Counted from the stretch's first letter, positions 17,105 to 26,588 are shown. The stretch: DNA of 48,347 nucleotides from Mojavia pulchra JT2-VF2 (GCA_019359325.1 JAHHHN010000036.1:1-48347); one strand, 5' to 3'. Numbers and translations are program-made. The notes: generated by a model from the letters alone, not told the origin.

Positions 17105-17280
17105 TGCATTAATAAAGTTTTTAGGGATAATTTTAAATTACAAGATAATAAAAGATTAGAGCTTCCTCCATTAGATTCACCCAATCGGGTGATAAATTAA
17201 TGTGTATGAGCATGGACTTATTGCAAACATCACTGCGCTGAAGTTAATTCACCTGAGTTACATACTAGATTTGCTCCCAA

Positions 17281-17721
17281 TCAATGGTTACTGTTGATAT
17301 TTAGACTCATGGCTAAGAGGATAAAATTAGTGTTTTCATCTAAACGTTCTCCCGCCAAAATAAATCCACATTTTTTGTAAAATTGTTGAGCCTTGTAATT
17401 TTCTTTATAAACCTCTACTAACAGACTGCCTTTGATTGTTGATTTAGCATATTCAATTAGCTGAGTTCCGTACCCTTTGCCTTGCTTTTCTGACGACACA
17501 AACAAACCACCAACCAAGTTATCTAACAAAGCAATAAAAGCGACGATACATCCATCTTCCTCAGCAACCCACATTTCTGCCATTGGTATGTAAGTATTGA
17601 CTACAACTTCTTTTTGTGAAGTTAAAGTTGCTTCTGAGATAAAACTGTGGGCAATTTTAGATGCTTCATACCAAACGTTGACTACATCATCCAAATCAGT
17701 GTCTTGATAAGCTCTAATCAT
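17281..17721 (-). CDS. GNAT-family N-acetyltransferase (YjaB-like)
   Basis: This enzyme probably transfers an acetyl group from acetyl-CoA to an unknown amine. The 146-residue single GNAT domain starts MIRAYQDTDLDDVVNVWYEA. The acetyl-CoA pyrophosphate loop QGKGYGTQLI is at 80-89, and LVEVYKENYKAQQFYKKCGF (about 106-125) is the typical motif B. The whole-length pattern, including AHSFIS near the start and a final short strand, resembles E. coli YjaB. The start ATG fits the conserved N-terminus. It may be independent of its neighbours. Confidence 0.85.
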   Translation of the reverse strand: MIRAYQDTDLDDVVNVWYEASKIAHSFISEATLTSQKEVVVNTYIPMAEMWVAEEDGCIVAFIALLDNLVGGLFVSSEKQGKGYGTQLIEYAKSTIKGSLLVEVYKENYKAQQFYKKCGFILAGERLDENTNFILLAMSLNINSNH

Positions 17722-17767
17722 AGTTTTACCAACCTTTGATTACAGATATAGTTATCTAGTGATGCTG

Positions 17768-18313
17768 CTATGGTTGAGTAATTTTGAAACCTTCAAAAGC
17801 AACTAAAAAACCTTCTCCCTGCGGTGAAGCACACATTAGTCCTACCTGTACAGTTTCAGTATGGGTGAGATATGCGAGTCGCAGCATTTGATTATTTTCA
17901 CCATCTAGAGAATATTGCACTTCTACAGTTTCTGAGCGACGCTGTACCCGCATCCATAGTGCAATTGGTGGTTGTGATAGGGGGATTACTGACCAATCTG
18001 AATAATCTCGCGTCACTACAGCGCTGACGTTTTGCACACCTTCAACATACTCAATCCCGCATTTGAGCCAAGTTTTTTCATTCTCCCGAATCATCAATCC
18101 TGCTTGGTCATATAAAGCTTGATACTGTCCTATAACTTTTACCTCAACCGTAAAATTACCCGTTACTTCCTGATAGTAAAAGTTGCCGTTATCGCGCATG
18201 AAGTTATAGTGAGTCTTTTGCCAAAAATCGGTCTTTGCATCTGCGTTAACGTAAATAACTTCTGCTTGCTCGTTCCAAGTTGAAGGTTGGTTGTACCACT
18301 TCATTTGAGTCAT
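17768..18313 (-). CDS. DUF1349 family protein
   Basis: A concanavalin-like beta-sandwich protein of about 180 residues. Family features are the start WYNQPSTWNEQAEVIYVNADAKTDFW (only part quoted elsewhere), TGNFTVEVKV, YDQAGLMIRENEKTWLKCG, EYVEGVQNVSAVVTRDYSDWS and GLMCASPQGEGF. DUF1349 proteins are thought to bind carbohydrates, but activity is unproven. The frame extends upstream to 18499, but those extra 62 residues run over the kinase relic on the other strand and lack family similarity. The ATG at 18313 (or 18304) is preferred. Confidence 0.8.
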   Translation of the reverse strand: MTQMKWYNQPSTWNEQAEVIYVNADAKTDFWQKTHYNFMRDNGNFYYQEVTGNFTVEVKVIGQYQALYDQAGLMIRENEKTWLKCGIEYVEGVQNVSAVVTRDYSDWSVIPLSQPPIALWMRVQRRSETVEVQYSLDGENNQMLRLAYLTHTETVQVGLMCASPQGEGFLVAFEGFKITQP

Positions 18314-18457
18314 AAATTTTGGATTAACAGTAACAACAGAATACAAATATATGTTAGTCCCCACTAACTTTGCCCAAAACGTATGGCAGGTTGATTTTTG
18401 AAATAATAGCCATTGGGTGTTGTACTTTTGTGGCTTGCTTTCTGATACCCAGAACGG

Positions 18458-18966
18458 ATGTTTCTGCTGTTGGGTGGGTTGGTGTTGATGCCGTCTCAAA
18501 TCATCGCCACCTTGCGAGGAAAAGCGAGTTTTGATGGAGATATGTGGATTTTATTTTATGCGATTCAAGCCATTTTAATTCCTGTGCATTGGCGATCGCA
18601 TCTTCTATCGCAAGTGACTGTAATTGGATATTTTGCGATCGCGCTGCTGTTCGGTTGGCGCGATCCGAATGTGATTGTCTCTGCTACTTATGCCTTGGGT
18701 AGATTTTATACATTCTTAATTTGCTTAGTAGCCGATATTGGCGTATTTTTATATGAGCGATCGCTGCAACGTGAATTTGAATTACGTCAACAATTACTGG
18801 TTTTCTCCATGCGGTATCTCACGATTTACGCAATCCAGTCATTGGTATGGTGATGACTTTAAAGACTTTTTGGCATCCTGAGCAACACCGCAAGAACTAC
18901 TCAAACAAATGATTGATTCCCCTTTGAAAATGGCTAGTACACATTGTCTAATGGTAGGCGGTAAAA
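18458..18966 (+). pseudogene. Sensor histidine kinase relic with two frameshifts
   Basis: The first frame (18458-18853) encodes membrane segments (LFYAIQAILIPVHW, VTVIGYFAIALLFGW, YTFLICLVADIGVFLYE) and a linker ending EFELRQQLLVF. One lost base near 18804 shifts the frame. The continuation is LHAVSHDLRNPVIGMVMTLK, containing the phosphoacceptor H-box (His codon at 18820-18822). A second shift near 18893 is needed to read ELLKQMIDS. The sequence then drifts, and the ATPase domain is missing. The 5' end also lacks a proper start. It lies immediately upstream of the GTPase gene and overlaps the non-conserved extension of the DUF1349 frame. Confidence 0.75.
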
Positions 18967-18990
18967 CTCTCAGCCATTTTTTGAACAATT

Positions 18991-20436
18991 TTGTTAACTT
19001 TTACGACAAGGTGGCATGAAAATTTAGATAAAAATAGAGATGTAAGTGTTTTCTATCTCACCTTGACTCAAGCCAACCCAGTGCGTAATTTGCAAGAAAC
19101 TCATTTAAACCGTGCCCGTGCTAGTCTCCGACAAGCTGTATCTTGGTATGGATATCTTCGTAAATCAGGACAGCTATCATCAAATCCAGAATTGGCAGGT
19201 TCGGTGAAGCCGGAATTGGAAGCTTTGAATTCCATGCTCAACAAGCTAGACTCTAATGTGATTAGAATTGCGGCTTTTGGTTTGGTCAGCCGTGGAAAGT
19301 CGGCAGTGTTGAATGCCTTGCTGGGAGATAAAATTCTCCAAACTGGCCCCTTAAATGGTGTAACTCAATGGCCCCGTTCTGTGCGGTGGCAACCAGGAGG
19401 TAAGGTACAGGTAGAATTAATTGATACGCCTGGATTAGATGAAATTGAGGGTGATTCACGGGCACAAATGGCGCGAGAAGTAGCCCGGCAAGCTGATTTA
19501 ATTTTATTTGTAGTATCTGGTGATATCACCCGCACAGAGTATCAAGCTTTACTAGAATTGCGTCAGTCACAAAAACCGCTGATTTTGGTATTTAACAAGA
19601 TAGACCTTTACCCAGATACAGATAGAGCAGCAATTTATCAGAATTTGCAACAATTGGGTGCAGGAAACCCTCAAGCCAAGCCTTTACTACCTGATGAAAT
19701 TGTCATGGTGGCGGCGGAACCTGCACCAATGGAAGTGCGGGTTGAGTGGCCTGATGGTCGTGTTAGTTACGAATGGGAGACTCCACCTACTCAAGTCGAT
19801 GAACTAAAACAAACAATTCTGAATATTCTCAATCGTGAAGGGCGATCGCTTCTGGCTTTAAATGCACTCATCCAAGCACGACAAGCAGAAACGGCGATCG
19901 CTCAAAAAACTCTTGATGTCCGCGAACAAGAAGCTGAAGAAATTATTTGGCAATTTACAAAATATAAAGCTTTGGCAGTAGGACTAAATCCTATCGCTTT
20001 CTTAGATATTCTTGGCGGTACTGTTGCTGATTTAGTATTAATTCGTTCTCTAGCACGGTTGTATGGTTTGCCTGTTACTAACTATGAAGCCGGAAAGATT
20101 TTAAAAACCATTTTATTGAGTTCTGGTGGCTTATTACTTAGTGAATTAGGTAGTAGTTTTCTATTAGGATTAGGCAAAAGTACTGCGGCTTTAACTAGTG
20201 GTGATAATCCGACAAATATTACTGCTTATGCTGGTAGTGCGATCGCCCAAGCTGGAATTGCTGGTTATGGAGCCTACGCTGTAGGTAAAGCTGCACAAGT
20301 ATATCTCGAAAAAGGTTGCACTTGGGGGCAATTAGGCGCTAGCACTGTAATTCAAGAAATCCTCTCTCAAGTGGAACCGAACACAATTGTTTATCGTTTA
20401 CGCCAAGAGTTAGGCGGAAATTTTGGAGAGTTTTGA
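18991..20436 (+). CDS. GTP-binding protein with DUF697 domain
   Basis: A dynamin/Era-like GTPase, probably membrane-associated. The G1 loop GLVSRGKS is near residue 97-104, a G3 DTPGL follows at about 145, and G4 NKID near 202. The C-terminal third is a DUF697 domain with hydrophobic helices (GLNPIAFLDILGGTVADLVLI, ILLSSGGLLLSELG, AYAGSAIAQAGIAGYGAYAVG) that could insert in or touch a membrane. Related cyanobacterial proteins start close to NLQETHLNRARASLRQA. The true start may therefore be TTG 19063 or GTG 19081 rather than TTG 18991, which gives residues matching decayed kinase DNA. The substrate process is unknown; membrane or cell-envelope homeostasis is a guess. Confidence 0.85.
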   Translation: MLTFTTRWHENLDKNRDVSVFYLTLTQANPVRNLQETHLNRARASLRQAVSWYGYLRKSGQLSSNPELAGSVKPELEALNSMLNKLDSNVIRIAAFGLVSRGKSAVLNALLGDKILQTGPLNGVTQWPRSVRWQPGGKVQVELIDTPGLDEIEGDSRAQMAREVARQADLILFVVSGDITRTEYQALLELRQSQKPLILVFNKIDLYPDTDRAAIYQNLQQLGAGNPQAKPLLPDEIVMVAAEPAPMEVRVEWPDGRVSYEWETPPTQVDELKQTILNILNREGRSLLALNALIQARQAETAIAQKTLDVREQEAEEIIWQFTKYKALAVGLNPIAFLDILGGTVADLVLIRSLARLYGLPVTNYEAGKILKTILLSSGGLLLSELGSSFLLGLGKSTAALTSGDNPTNITAYAGSAIAQAGIAGYGAYAVGKAAQVYLEKGCTWGQLGASTVIQEILSQVEPNTIVYRLRQELGGNFGEF

Positions 20437-21003
20437 GCAACTCGCAAATAATTAAATAACGTTATGTAACACTGAGTTAATATATTTGAAAAAGTTGAGA
20501 TTTACTTTATGAAGTAACTTTCACTTTTTTAAATTACTAATTATGAATTACGAATTAGTATATTTGCCACCATAAAATCATGCTCAATTAAAAAAAGTAT
20601 CAAGAGTAACTAAAAACTAACTTCCCATTTGTTACCCTAATAATCAACTTCTAGAGAATTTTTCTACACTCTCAATCTGAAATGCAAAATTGAAAACATG
20701 ATTAGTCTTAGCTAGCAATTGCCACTAGCAAAACTTTCATAGTCTTTTGCATCGAAGATAACAAGAGGGAGATTCCCGCTCAAATTGTGCCAGTCAAATG
20801 ACGGTCTTTACCACCGCATTCTTGAGAAAGCTTATCTACACTAAAAGTATAAGCTCCTGACTCAGATGAAGCTGGTAATGAAGAGCGCTGAGTACTAAGT
20901 TAAACGGGTTATGTAGCGAGTGCTAAGACAGTTATGAGTAACGAGTATCGAGCAAAAGATTCATTACTCTACTCACTCACAACTCAGCACTGAGTTAGGT
21001 CTA
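20437..21003. other. Intergenic with dispersed repeats
   Basis: Upstream of CP12. The part near 20884-20998 carries the GAGTGCTAAG...CAACTCAGCACTGAGTTAG type of repeat frequent in Nostoc intergenic DNA. No gene was seen. Confidence 0.5.
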
Positions 21004-21036
21004 ATGTCGATATCAGTACAAAAAGGTAAAACTATC

Positions 21037-21318
21037 ATGCAGACAAGCTTAGAAGTAGTTCATCAGGCTGCTGTTACTAATGGACAGAATGGAACTAAAA
21101 CTATTGAGCAAGCTATTTTAGAAGCGATCGCAGAAGCTCGCACTACCTGTGACACAAGCGGTAGTAATTCTGCTAACTGTGCTGTAGCCTGGGACATTGT
21201 AGAAGAATTGCAAGCCGAGAAAGCACATCAAAAGCAGGCTAAACAAAGAAAAAACTCTTTGGAAACTTACTGCGATCAAAATCCAGAAGCCGTTGAGTGT
21301 CTAATCTACGACGTTTAA
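21037..21318 (+). CDS. CP12 family protein
   Basis: CP12 is a small, largely disordered redox protein that ties GAPDH and phosphoribulokinase into an inactive complex in the dark. The core is ILEAIAEARTTCDTSG, then NCAVAWDIVEELQAEKAH (the AWD-VEEL motif), then YCDQNPEAVECLIYDV. The two pairs of cysteines (CDTSGSNSANC and CDQNPEAVEC) form the regulatory disulfides, and the C-terminal ECLIYDV contacts GAPDH. The N-terminal 25-30 residues are extra compared with the usual 75-residue form. ATG 21037 has AAAAAGG upstream; ATG 21004 in frame would add 11 residues. The stop codon overlaps that of tlyA. Confidence 0.9.
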   Translation: MQTSLEVVHQAAVTNGQNGTKTIEQAILEAIAEARTTCDTSGSNSANCAVAWDIVEELQAEKAHQKQAKQRKNSLETYCDQNPEAVECLIYDV

Positions 21319-22133
21319 CTCTCCCGTAAATCGGCTGTTGCTGATTTAGTGATTTGCTTAATTAGTTCCAAATCTGGCGATGGTGTTTCACTTTCCATTT
21401 TCAACCATAAAAGATATTCGATATTTCCAGCTGGCCCAGTAATTGGCGACCAAGTTAAGCCTTTGTATTGCCATCCTAATGCTTGAGCCGCTTGTAACAC
21501 CTGGAAAATCGCGTCTGCTTGGTCGTTAGAATCGCGCACCACGCCTTTTTTCCCCACACGAGATTTGCCAACTTCAAACTGTGGTTTCACTAGCAATACT
21601 GCTTCTCGTGGAGGTTGAGTTAGCTGCCACAAAGCTGGCAAAATCTTGCTTAAGGAAATAAACGACACATCCACCACTGCCAAATCAGGCATAGGAGCAG
21701 CCTCAGCATACAACTGTTGAGGCTGTAGTTGTCGTAAATTAGTACGTTCTCGCAAAATTACCCGCGGATCATTCCGCAACCGCCAATCAACTTGTCCGTA
21801 ACCAACATCAATACCGTAAACTTTTTTAGCTCCAGCTTGTAGCAGACAATCAGTAAAGCCACCTGTAGAAATCCCACCATCTAAACAAATACGTTCGGTT
21901 ACGGGAATTGCAAAAATTTCTAAAGCTTTAGCGAGTTTTTCCCCACCTCTGGAAACAAACCGCGATCGCTCCTTAATCTGAATTTGAGATAAAATATCAA
22001 CTTCTGTACCAGGCTTATCAACAACCTGCTGATTAACGGTCACTTCTCCCGCCTGGATGAGCCTTTGCGCTAAGGCGCGAGAAGAACACAAATTTCTTTC
22101 TACTAAAAGTGTGTCGAGTCGTTGTTTAGCCAA
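21315..22133 (-). CDS. tlyA: TlyA-family rRNA 2'-O-methyltransferase
   Basis: This enzyme methylates ribose on rRNA (in characterised members 16S C1409 and 23S C1920) with SAM. An S4 RNA-binding domain is at about 1-65 (QRLDTLLVERNLCSSRALAQ). The FtsJ-like methyltransferase domain starts RFVSRGGEKLAKALE. It contains CLDGGISTGGFTDCLLQAGA (SAM motif I), YGIDVGYGQ, DLAVVDVSFISLSKILP and LLVKPQFE. The 272-residue length is normal. The start is TTG at 22133. It is convergent with the CP12 gene; the two stops share TTAA. The 'haemolysin' label of the family is historical. Confidence 0.9.
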   Translation of the reverse strand: MAKQRLDTLLVERNLCSSRALAQRLIQAGEVTVNQQVVDKPGTEVDILSQIQIKERSRFVSRGGEKLAKALEIFAIPVTERICLDGGISTGGFTDCLLQAGAKKVYGIDVGYGQVDWRLRNDPRVILRERTNLRQLQPQQLYAEAAPMPDLAVVDVSFISLSKILPALWQLTQPPREAVLLVKPQFEVGKSRVGKKGVVRDSNDQADAIFQVLQAAQALGWQYKGLTWSPITGPAGNIEYLLWLKMESETPSPDLELIKQITKSATADLRES

Positions 22134-22300
22134 TTAACTTGCTTTTGCAGTGGCGTTACAGCCAAATGATCGTGAGCAACTTCTATTGTGCCGGATTTGA
22201 GGCGATCGCAGTTGGTTTCATCTTATCCAATTCTGCCAAAATTTAGTACTGCGACCATAAATGTAAATATAATTGCAAAGTTAATATATGGGAACAGAAC

Positions 22301-22786
22301 ATGGCTAAAACACAATCTTTTGCGATTCTCGCAGCTGTTCCGGAAATGCACTTAATTTCGGCAGTCGAGACAATAGCCAAGCTAGAAGATGAATCAAGCG
22401 ATGAAGAAATAATAAAAGTCGCTTTCGGTAGCATGGCTTTTGAGGTATTTCGCAAAGCAGATGAATTACGAGGAGGTAAAGCTGTAGAAGTATTAATTTA
22501 TGCTTCGCACTCAGATGGCGACCAACCTCTACACTCAGAAGTATCTTGGCAGGGTTTATACATTGGTCATGTAAATTCTCGTAATGGCAGATATCCAGGT
22601 AAAGCTAAGTTTCGTCCGCCAGCTACTGCAACTGACAAACCTACTTGGGCAATTTTTTGGGAATTACAAGAGTTGAAACAGCTAAAAACTCCTATTGCGA
22701 TCGCCTCTTTGAAAGCTTTAGGTAAAAAGTCGAATTATACTTCCAGATTCATTCCTGAAGAGCCATCAATAATCGAATATCACTAA
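22301..22786 (+). CDS. Conserved cyanobacterial hypothetical protein
   Basis: The 161-residue soluble protein is of unknown function. GGAACAGAAC precedes the ATG. The N-terminal half is helical and acidic (ISAVETIAKLEDESSDEEII). The middle is beta-rich with AVEVLIYASHSDG, then VSWQGLYIGHVNSRNGRYPGK, KFRPPATATDKPTWAIFWEL. Pro/Trp/Arg-rich conserved-looking motifs suggest a real domain, but I cannot name it. There is no signal peptide. It stands alone between tlyA (divergent) and a repeat-rich gap. Confidence 0.6.
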   Translation: MAKTQSFAILAAVPEMHLISAVETIAKLEDESSDEEIIKVAFGSMAFEVFRKADELRGGKAVEVLIYASHSDGDQPLHSEVSWQGLYIGHVNSRNGRYPGKAKFRPPATATDKPTWAIFWELQELKQLKTPIAIASLKALGKKSNYTSRFIPEEPSIIEYH

Positions 22787-23266
22787 TTTATAAATAAGTA
22801 ATCTTGCTTAAAACTACCATAAATTTGTTATGACAGTAACAATTTTGGCAGATTTTTGTAACATAATCTAACACTTATTGACCCTTACACAAAAAAGTGA
22901 TATATCAGATTATTTTACTTTCTGCAAAGTTTTTAAGCATAATTACTTCTTGACAAATGCAGACTTATTTTAGAATACTATAAATATTTAAATTTTTTCT
23001 TCAAAGTGTATTACATATAATCGAGAAGCGGTATAATTCGGCAAAATTAGAAGCTCTACTAAAGTACCTATTTACGATTGGCTTCTACTGTCGGAGACGC
23101 AACGCAAACACCAGTGCTGTAGGCGATCGCGTCTTTGTAGAAAAAAGACTTGTCGTTAGACAATAATTCTTGGCAAAACATTTCAAGTGCATTAGCGAAG
23201 CGTGCCCAAAGGAGGGCGCGCTTTTGATATTTTTATAGGGGTAGAAATCTTGCCTGCCCCTAATGT
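22787..23266. other. Intergenic with dispersed repeats
   Basis: 23085-23230 carries the GGAGACGCAACGCAAACACC and GCGAAGCGTGCCCAAAGGAGG types of repeats. No reading frame of interest. Confidence 0.5.
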
Positions 23267-23776
23267 CTAAATATCGGTTTCACTTAACTCACGAGTGATA
23301 TGGTCAAACGGTTCATCCACAAAGGCAGCATTAGCCACACCTGCGGCTGCAACTTGTTCTTTGACAATATCCTTCATAATTTGAACTCCGCGAACCGTGG
23401 GGCCAATAGGCACGCCTAAAGAATTGTAAGTTTCCCGCAGCCCTTGTAGTACCCGCTCATCTAACACATTGGTGTTGCCAGCAACCAGCGCATAGGTAGC
23501 ATAGCGCAAGTAGTAATCCATATCCCGCAGACAAGCTGCATAACGACGAGTCGTGTAAGCATTTCCGCCTGGGCGAATCAACTCTGGCTGTTCTTCAAAT
23601 AATTTGGAACCAGCCTGCTTGACAATTGCAGCTGCATTAGAATTGATTGCTCCTGCTGCTTGTACTCGTGATGTACCACTTTCAAAGTATGATTTAAGGC
23701 TATCGATCGCATTGCGATCAAAATACCGTCCAGCTACGTCATAATTCTTAATTAAGCTTGTTACTGCATCGCGCAT
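23267..23776 (-). CDS. apcF: Allophycocyanin beta-18 subunit (core-linker-associated)
   Basis: A phycobiliprotein of the phycobilisome core that, with the linker-chromoprotein ApcE and ApcD, is a terminal energy acceptor. From the ATG at 23776 (MRDAVTSLIKNYDV) it has 169 residues. The bilin-attachment cysteine is Cys82 in RRYAACLRDMDYYLRY, and Asn72 (GGNAYTTRR) is the methylated position of beta-type subunits. The rest (GLRETYNSLGVPIGPTVRGV) is characteristic of ApcF. An upstream ATG at 23791 lies inside the GGGAGAAAAAGGA ribosome site, so 23776 is the start. It is monocistronic here, as usual for apcF. Confidence 0.92.
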   Translation of the reverse strand: MRDAVTSLIKNYDVAGRYFDRNAIDSLKSYFESGTSRVQAAGAINSNAAAIVKQAGSKLFEEQPELIRPGGNAYTTRRYAACLRDMDYYLRYATYALVAGNTNVLDERVLQGLRETYNSLGVPIGPTVRGVQIMKDIVKEQVAAAGVANAAFVDEPFDHITRELSETDI

Positions 23777-24134
23777 TCCTTTTTCTCCCAATCATTACTA
23801 TCTATGGTTTGATATTAATTTGGCTGCTTTCATGCACCAGTAATTTTTTGTGCCAATTACAATATAGATTCGGCACAAAACAATCTATCCGCTACTTAAG
23901 GATTCTATGCCAAAGTTGCCCCCTCTGAGATGATATGTTCGAGTTTTGTACAGATGTTAGGGAAAGGTTAATATAAGCTGTAAACCAGACGATCTGTAAC
24001 AAAAACTACAAATTTCTCTAATCTCCTATCCTTAGGATATTCCAGGTGTGTCACAATTGGGTTCAGCTCAGCAGGGTCAGCAGGCGTTGAAGATTCTAGT
24101 TTGAGTTTATTTAATTGGCAGAGAAGGAGTAACA
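23777..24134. other. Divergent apcF/glnA promoter region
   Basis: Contains the NtcA site listed separately and the glnA leader. apcF promoter elements are not distinct. Confidence 0.6.
23996..24038 (+). promoter_or_regulatory. NtcA-activated glnA promoter
   Basis: GTA-N8-TAC at 23996-24009 (GTAACAAAAACTAC) is a perfect NtcA box. TAGGAT at 24033-24038 fits a -10 element with the spacing of class II NtcA promoters (box centre about -41). Transcription should start near 24044, about 90 bases before the ATG. This matches the known NtcA control of glnA in heterocystous cyanobacteria. Confidence 0.85.
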
Positions 24135-25550
24135 ATGACAACCCCACAAGAAGTCTTGAAACTGATTCAAGACCAAAAAATTCAGATGATTGATCTGAAA
24201 TTCATCGATACACCAGGGACATGGCAACATCTCACCATGTACTACAACCAAATCGATGAAAGTTCATTCACTGAGGGCGTACCTTTCGACGGTTCCAGTA
24301 TTCGGGGTTGGAAAGGCATCGAAGAATCAGACATGACAATGGTGCTTGATCCAAACACTGCCTGGATCGACCCGTTCATGAAAGAGCCAACGCTAAGTAT
24401 AATTTGTAGCATTAAAGAACCCCGCACAGGCGAGTGGTATAGCCGTTGTCCTCGCGTGATTGCCCAAAAAGCCGTAGATTACTTAGTTTCTACTGGTCTT
24501 GGTGACACAGCATTTTTTGGCCCAGAAGCCGAGTTTTTCATCTTCGATGATGCGCGCTTTGACCAAACCGCCAACGCAGGCTACTACTACGTAGACTCTG
24601 TAGAAGGTCGTTGGAATTCTGGTAAAGATGAAGGCCCCAACCTAGCTTACAAGCCACGCTTTAAAGAAGGTTACTTCCCAGTTGCACCAACGGATACCTT
24701 CCAAGATATGCGTACAGAAATGCTGCTGACAATGGCGGCTTGCGGCGTACCCATTGAAAAACAACACCACGAAGTTGCCACTGGTGGTCAGTGTGAACTA
24801 GGTTTCCGCTTTGGTAAGCTAATCGAAGCTGCTGACTGGTTGATGACTTACAAATATGTCATCAAGAACGTTGCCAAGAAATACAGCAAAACCGTTACCT
24901 TCATGCCCAAACCACTGTTTGGCGATAACGGTTCTGGGATGCACACTCACCAGTCTATCTGGAAGGATGGCAAACCTCTATTTGCAGGCGATAAGTATGC
25001 TGGTTTGAGCGAAATGGCGCTGTACTACATTGGCGGTATCCTCAAACACGCGCCAGCACTGTTAGCAATCACCAACCCCACTACCAACTCTTACAAGCGC
25101 CTAGTGCCTGGTTATGAAGCACCTGTTAACTTGGCTTACTCCCAAGGTAACCGTTCTGCTTCTGTTCGGATTCCTCTTTCTGGCACAAACCCCAAAGCTA
25201 AACGGTTAGAGTTCCGTTGTCCAGACGCTACATCTAACCCCTACTTGGCATTTGCTGCCATGCTTTGTGCTGGTCTCGATGGCATCAAGAACAAAATCCA
25301 TCCCGGTGAACCCTTAGATAGAAATATCTATGAACTCTCTCCGGAAGAACTGGCAAAAGTTCCTTCCACTCCAGGCTCTCTAGATAAAGCATTGGGAGCA
25401 TTAGAAAATGACCACGCTTTCTTGACAGAAACAGGCGTGTTCACGGAAGACTTCATCGAAAACTGGATTGACTACAAGTTGGCTAACGAAGTTGAGCAAT
25501 TACAACTGCGTCCTCATCCCTATGAGTTTTACCTTTATTACGATTGCTAA
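24135..25550 (+). CDS. glnA: Glutamine synthetase type I
   Basis: This enzyme joins ammonium to glutamate with ATP, the entry step of nitrogen assimilation and of heterocyst nitrogen export. The 471-residue dodecameric GSI has the Asp-50 loop [24 protein letters not shown], the substrate/metal region [17 protein letters not shown], the ATP-site stretch [38 protein letters not shown] and the C-terminal [13 protein letters not shown]. The adenylylation loop is not conserved in the enteric form (NIYELSPEE), consistent with cyanobacterial control by inactivating factors. The ribosome site is AGAAGGAGTAACA. It is downstream of an NtcA promoter and convergent with gifA, whose product inhibits it. 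Confidence 0.97.
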   Translation: MTTPQEVLKLIQDQKIQMIDLKFIDTPGTWQHLTMYYNQIDESSFTEGVPFDGSSIRGWKGIEESDMTMVLDPNTAWIDPFMKEPTLSIICSIKEPRTGEWYSRCPRVIAQKAVDYLVSTGLGDTAFFGPEAEFFIFDDARFDQTANAGYYYVDSVEGRWNSGKDEGPNLAYKPRFKEGYFPVAPTDTFQDMRTEMLLTMAACGVPIEKQHHEVATGGQCELGFRFGKLIEAADWLMTYKYVIKNVAKKYSKTVTFMPKPLFGDNGSGMHTHQSIWKDGKPLFAGDKYAGLSEMALYYIGGILKHAPALLAITNPTTNSYKRLVPGYEAPVNLAYSQGNRSASVRIPLSGTNPKAKRLEFRCPDATSNPYLAFAAMLCAGLDGIKNKIHPGEPLDRNIYELSPEELAKVPSTPGSLDKALGALENDHAFLTETGVFTEDFIENWIDYKLANEVEQLQLRPHPYEFYLYYDC

Positions 25551-25923
25551 TTGCCATAACTAGTGCCAGAAGGGACTGGGGATTGGGTACAGGGGACTGG
25601 GAACTGGGAACTAATATTTTTACTCTCAACTCAGAACTCTCAACTCAGCACTCTTTCAATTCAGAGGGCAGAAGGAAAGAAAGCTTATAAGTTAAGTTTT
25701 CCACCTATTGTTGCAACTTGATAATTCTTGCTGTCACGCTTTACTTGTAATTTTTTTTGCCACCCTATAGGGTGGCTTTTTTTTAGAGTTCATTACTGGA
25801 CTGATGCAAAACCCCCTTTGTGGAAGGGGGAGTTTATCCATGTATTAAGGCTGAAACACCTGATTTCTCATTCATGGTGTATAAGTTCTAACTTAAAAAA
25901 ATTCAGTTAAGATTTCTTACAGC
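25551..25923. other. Intergenic between convergent glnA and gifA
   Basis: Purine-rich GGGACTGGGGATTGGG-type heptamer-like repeats at 25572-25610 are followed by a terminator at 25759-25784. No gene. Confidence 0.6.
25759..25784 (+). terminator. Rho-independent terminator after glnA
   Basis: GCCACCC TATA GGGTGGC with a run of eight T. On the minus strand it is preceded by TTTTTTTT too, so it could serve both convergent genes. Confidence 0.85.
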
Positions 25924-26124
25924 CTAACTCATAGCAGCGTGGCTGCTGCCATAAATTACCCGTGTGGTAGGGTCAATCTTACCTTGAATGGGGTTCCAGT
26001 AATGGGATACTTCTTCAGGAAGACCTAGCTCCTGTGCGCTACGCATCAGCATCGATTGTTGACGATTCTTGACTTCTTGATATTGACGCGCCATGATTGC
26101 ACGAGATTTCTCTTGAATAGACAT
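25924..26124 (-). CDS. gifA: Glutamine synthetase inactivating factor IF7
   Basis: A small protein that binds GlnA directly and inhibits it when ammonium is abundant. The 66-residue product MSIQEKSRAIMARQYQEVKN... has basic residues Arg8, Arg21 and Arg28 at the positions reported as critical for GS binding in Synechocystis IF7. The C-terminal half is short and unstructured-looking (IQGKIDPTTRVIYGSSHAAMS, one more residue than quoted motifs elsewhere). AGGGAGAACC gives a strong ribosome site. Position next to glnA in convergent orientation is as in Anabaena. NtcA is expected to repress it; see the site at 26200-26213. Confidence 0.9.
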   Translation of the reverse strand: MSIQEKSRAIMARQYQEVKNRQQSMLMRSAQELGLPEEVSHYWNPIQGKIDPTTRVIYGSSHAAMS

Positions 26125-26588
26125 ACTATGGTTCTCCCTAAGCTTTTAGTTATAGATGATTGATTTACTCTTTCGATAATTAATATAGCATGAAATTCTG
26201 TAGCTAAAGTTACAAAATGCTTTTTAGTAACAAAACTTAATCTTTTCTAATTTTGATATTTTCCTTCAACACAAAGCGACGAAGAACTCCTTTGACTTAG
26301 CTCACCTAGCAATTGAATTAGACATCTTTCTTCAGGTTGGTATCAGTTGGAGAGATACACCTACCACTAGATTGATTATTTATTAGTTACGCTTATTTAG
26401 ATTTGAGGAATCAGAGACCATAAACCTCCCTCATACTTATGCAAAATGCTTACATTCAGGTGATTTGAGCGATTTACCTAAATTCTAAAAATGACTTTTT
26501 GGGTGAGCCAGCGCTAGCGCTGTAGTAGAGAGAAATTAAGTTACCATCAAAAATAGCGAAAACAAACTTTATAAAACTTCATAAAACT
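26125..26588. other. Divergent gifA/ferritin-like promoter region
   Basis: Contains the NtcA site of gifA and a perfect 14-bp palindrome CAGCGCTAGCGCTG (26509-26522) about 67 bp ahead of the ferritin-like gene, perhaps an operator. Confidence 0.55.
26182..26213 (-). promoter_or_regulatory. gifA promoter with overlapping NtcA box
   Basis: GTA-N8-TAC at 26200-26213 (GTAGCTAAAGTTAC). The minus strand has a -10-like TATATT at 26187-26182. The box centre would lie about -32 from the start of transcription, over the -35 region, where NtcA binding would repress. This matches reported NtcA repression of gif genes. Confidence 0.75.

Noticed and set aside
18314-18499. N-terminal extension of the DUF1349 frame
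   Set aside because: The extra 62 residues overlap kinase relic sequence on the other strand and do not fit the family start.
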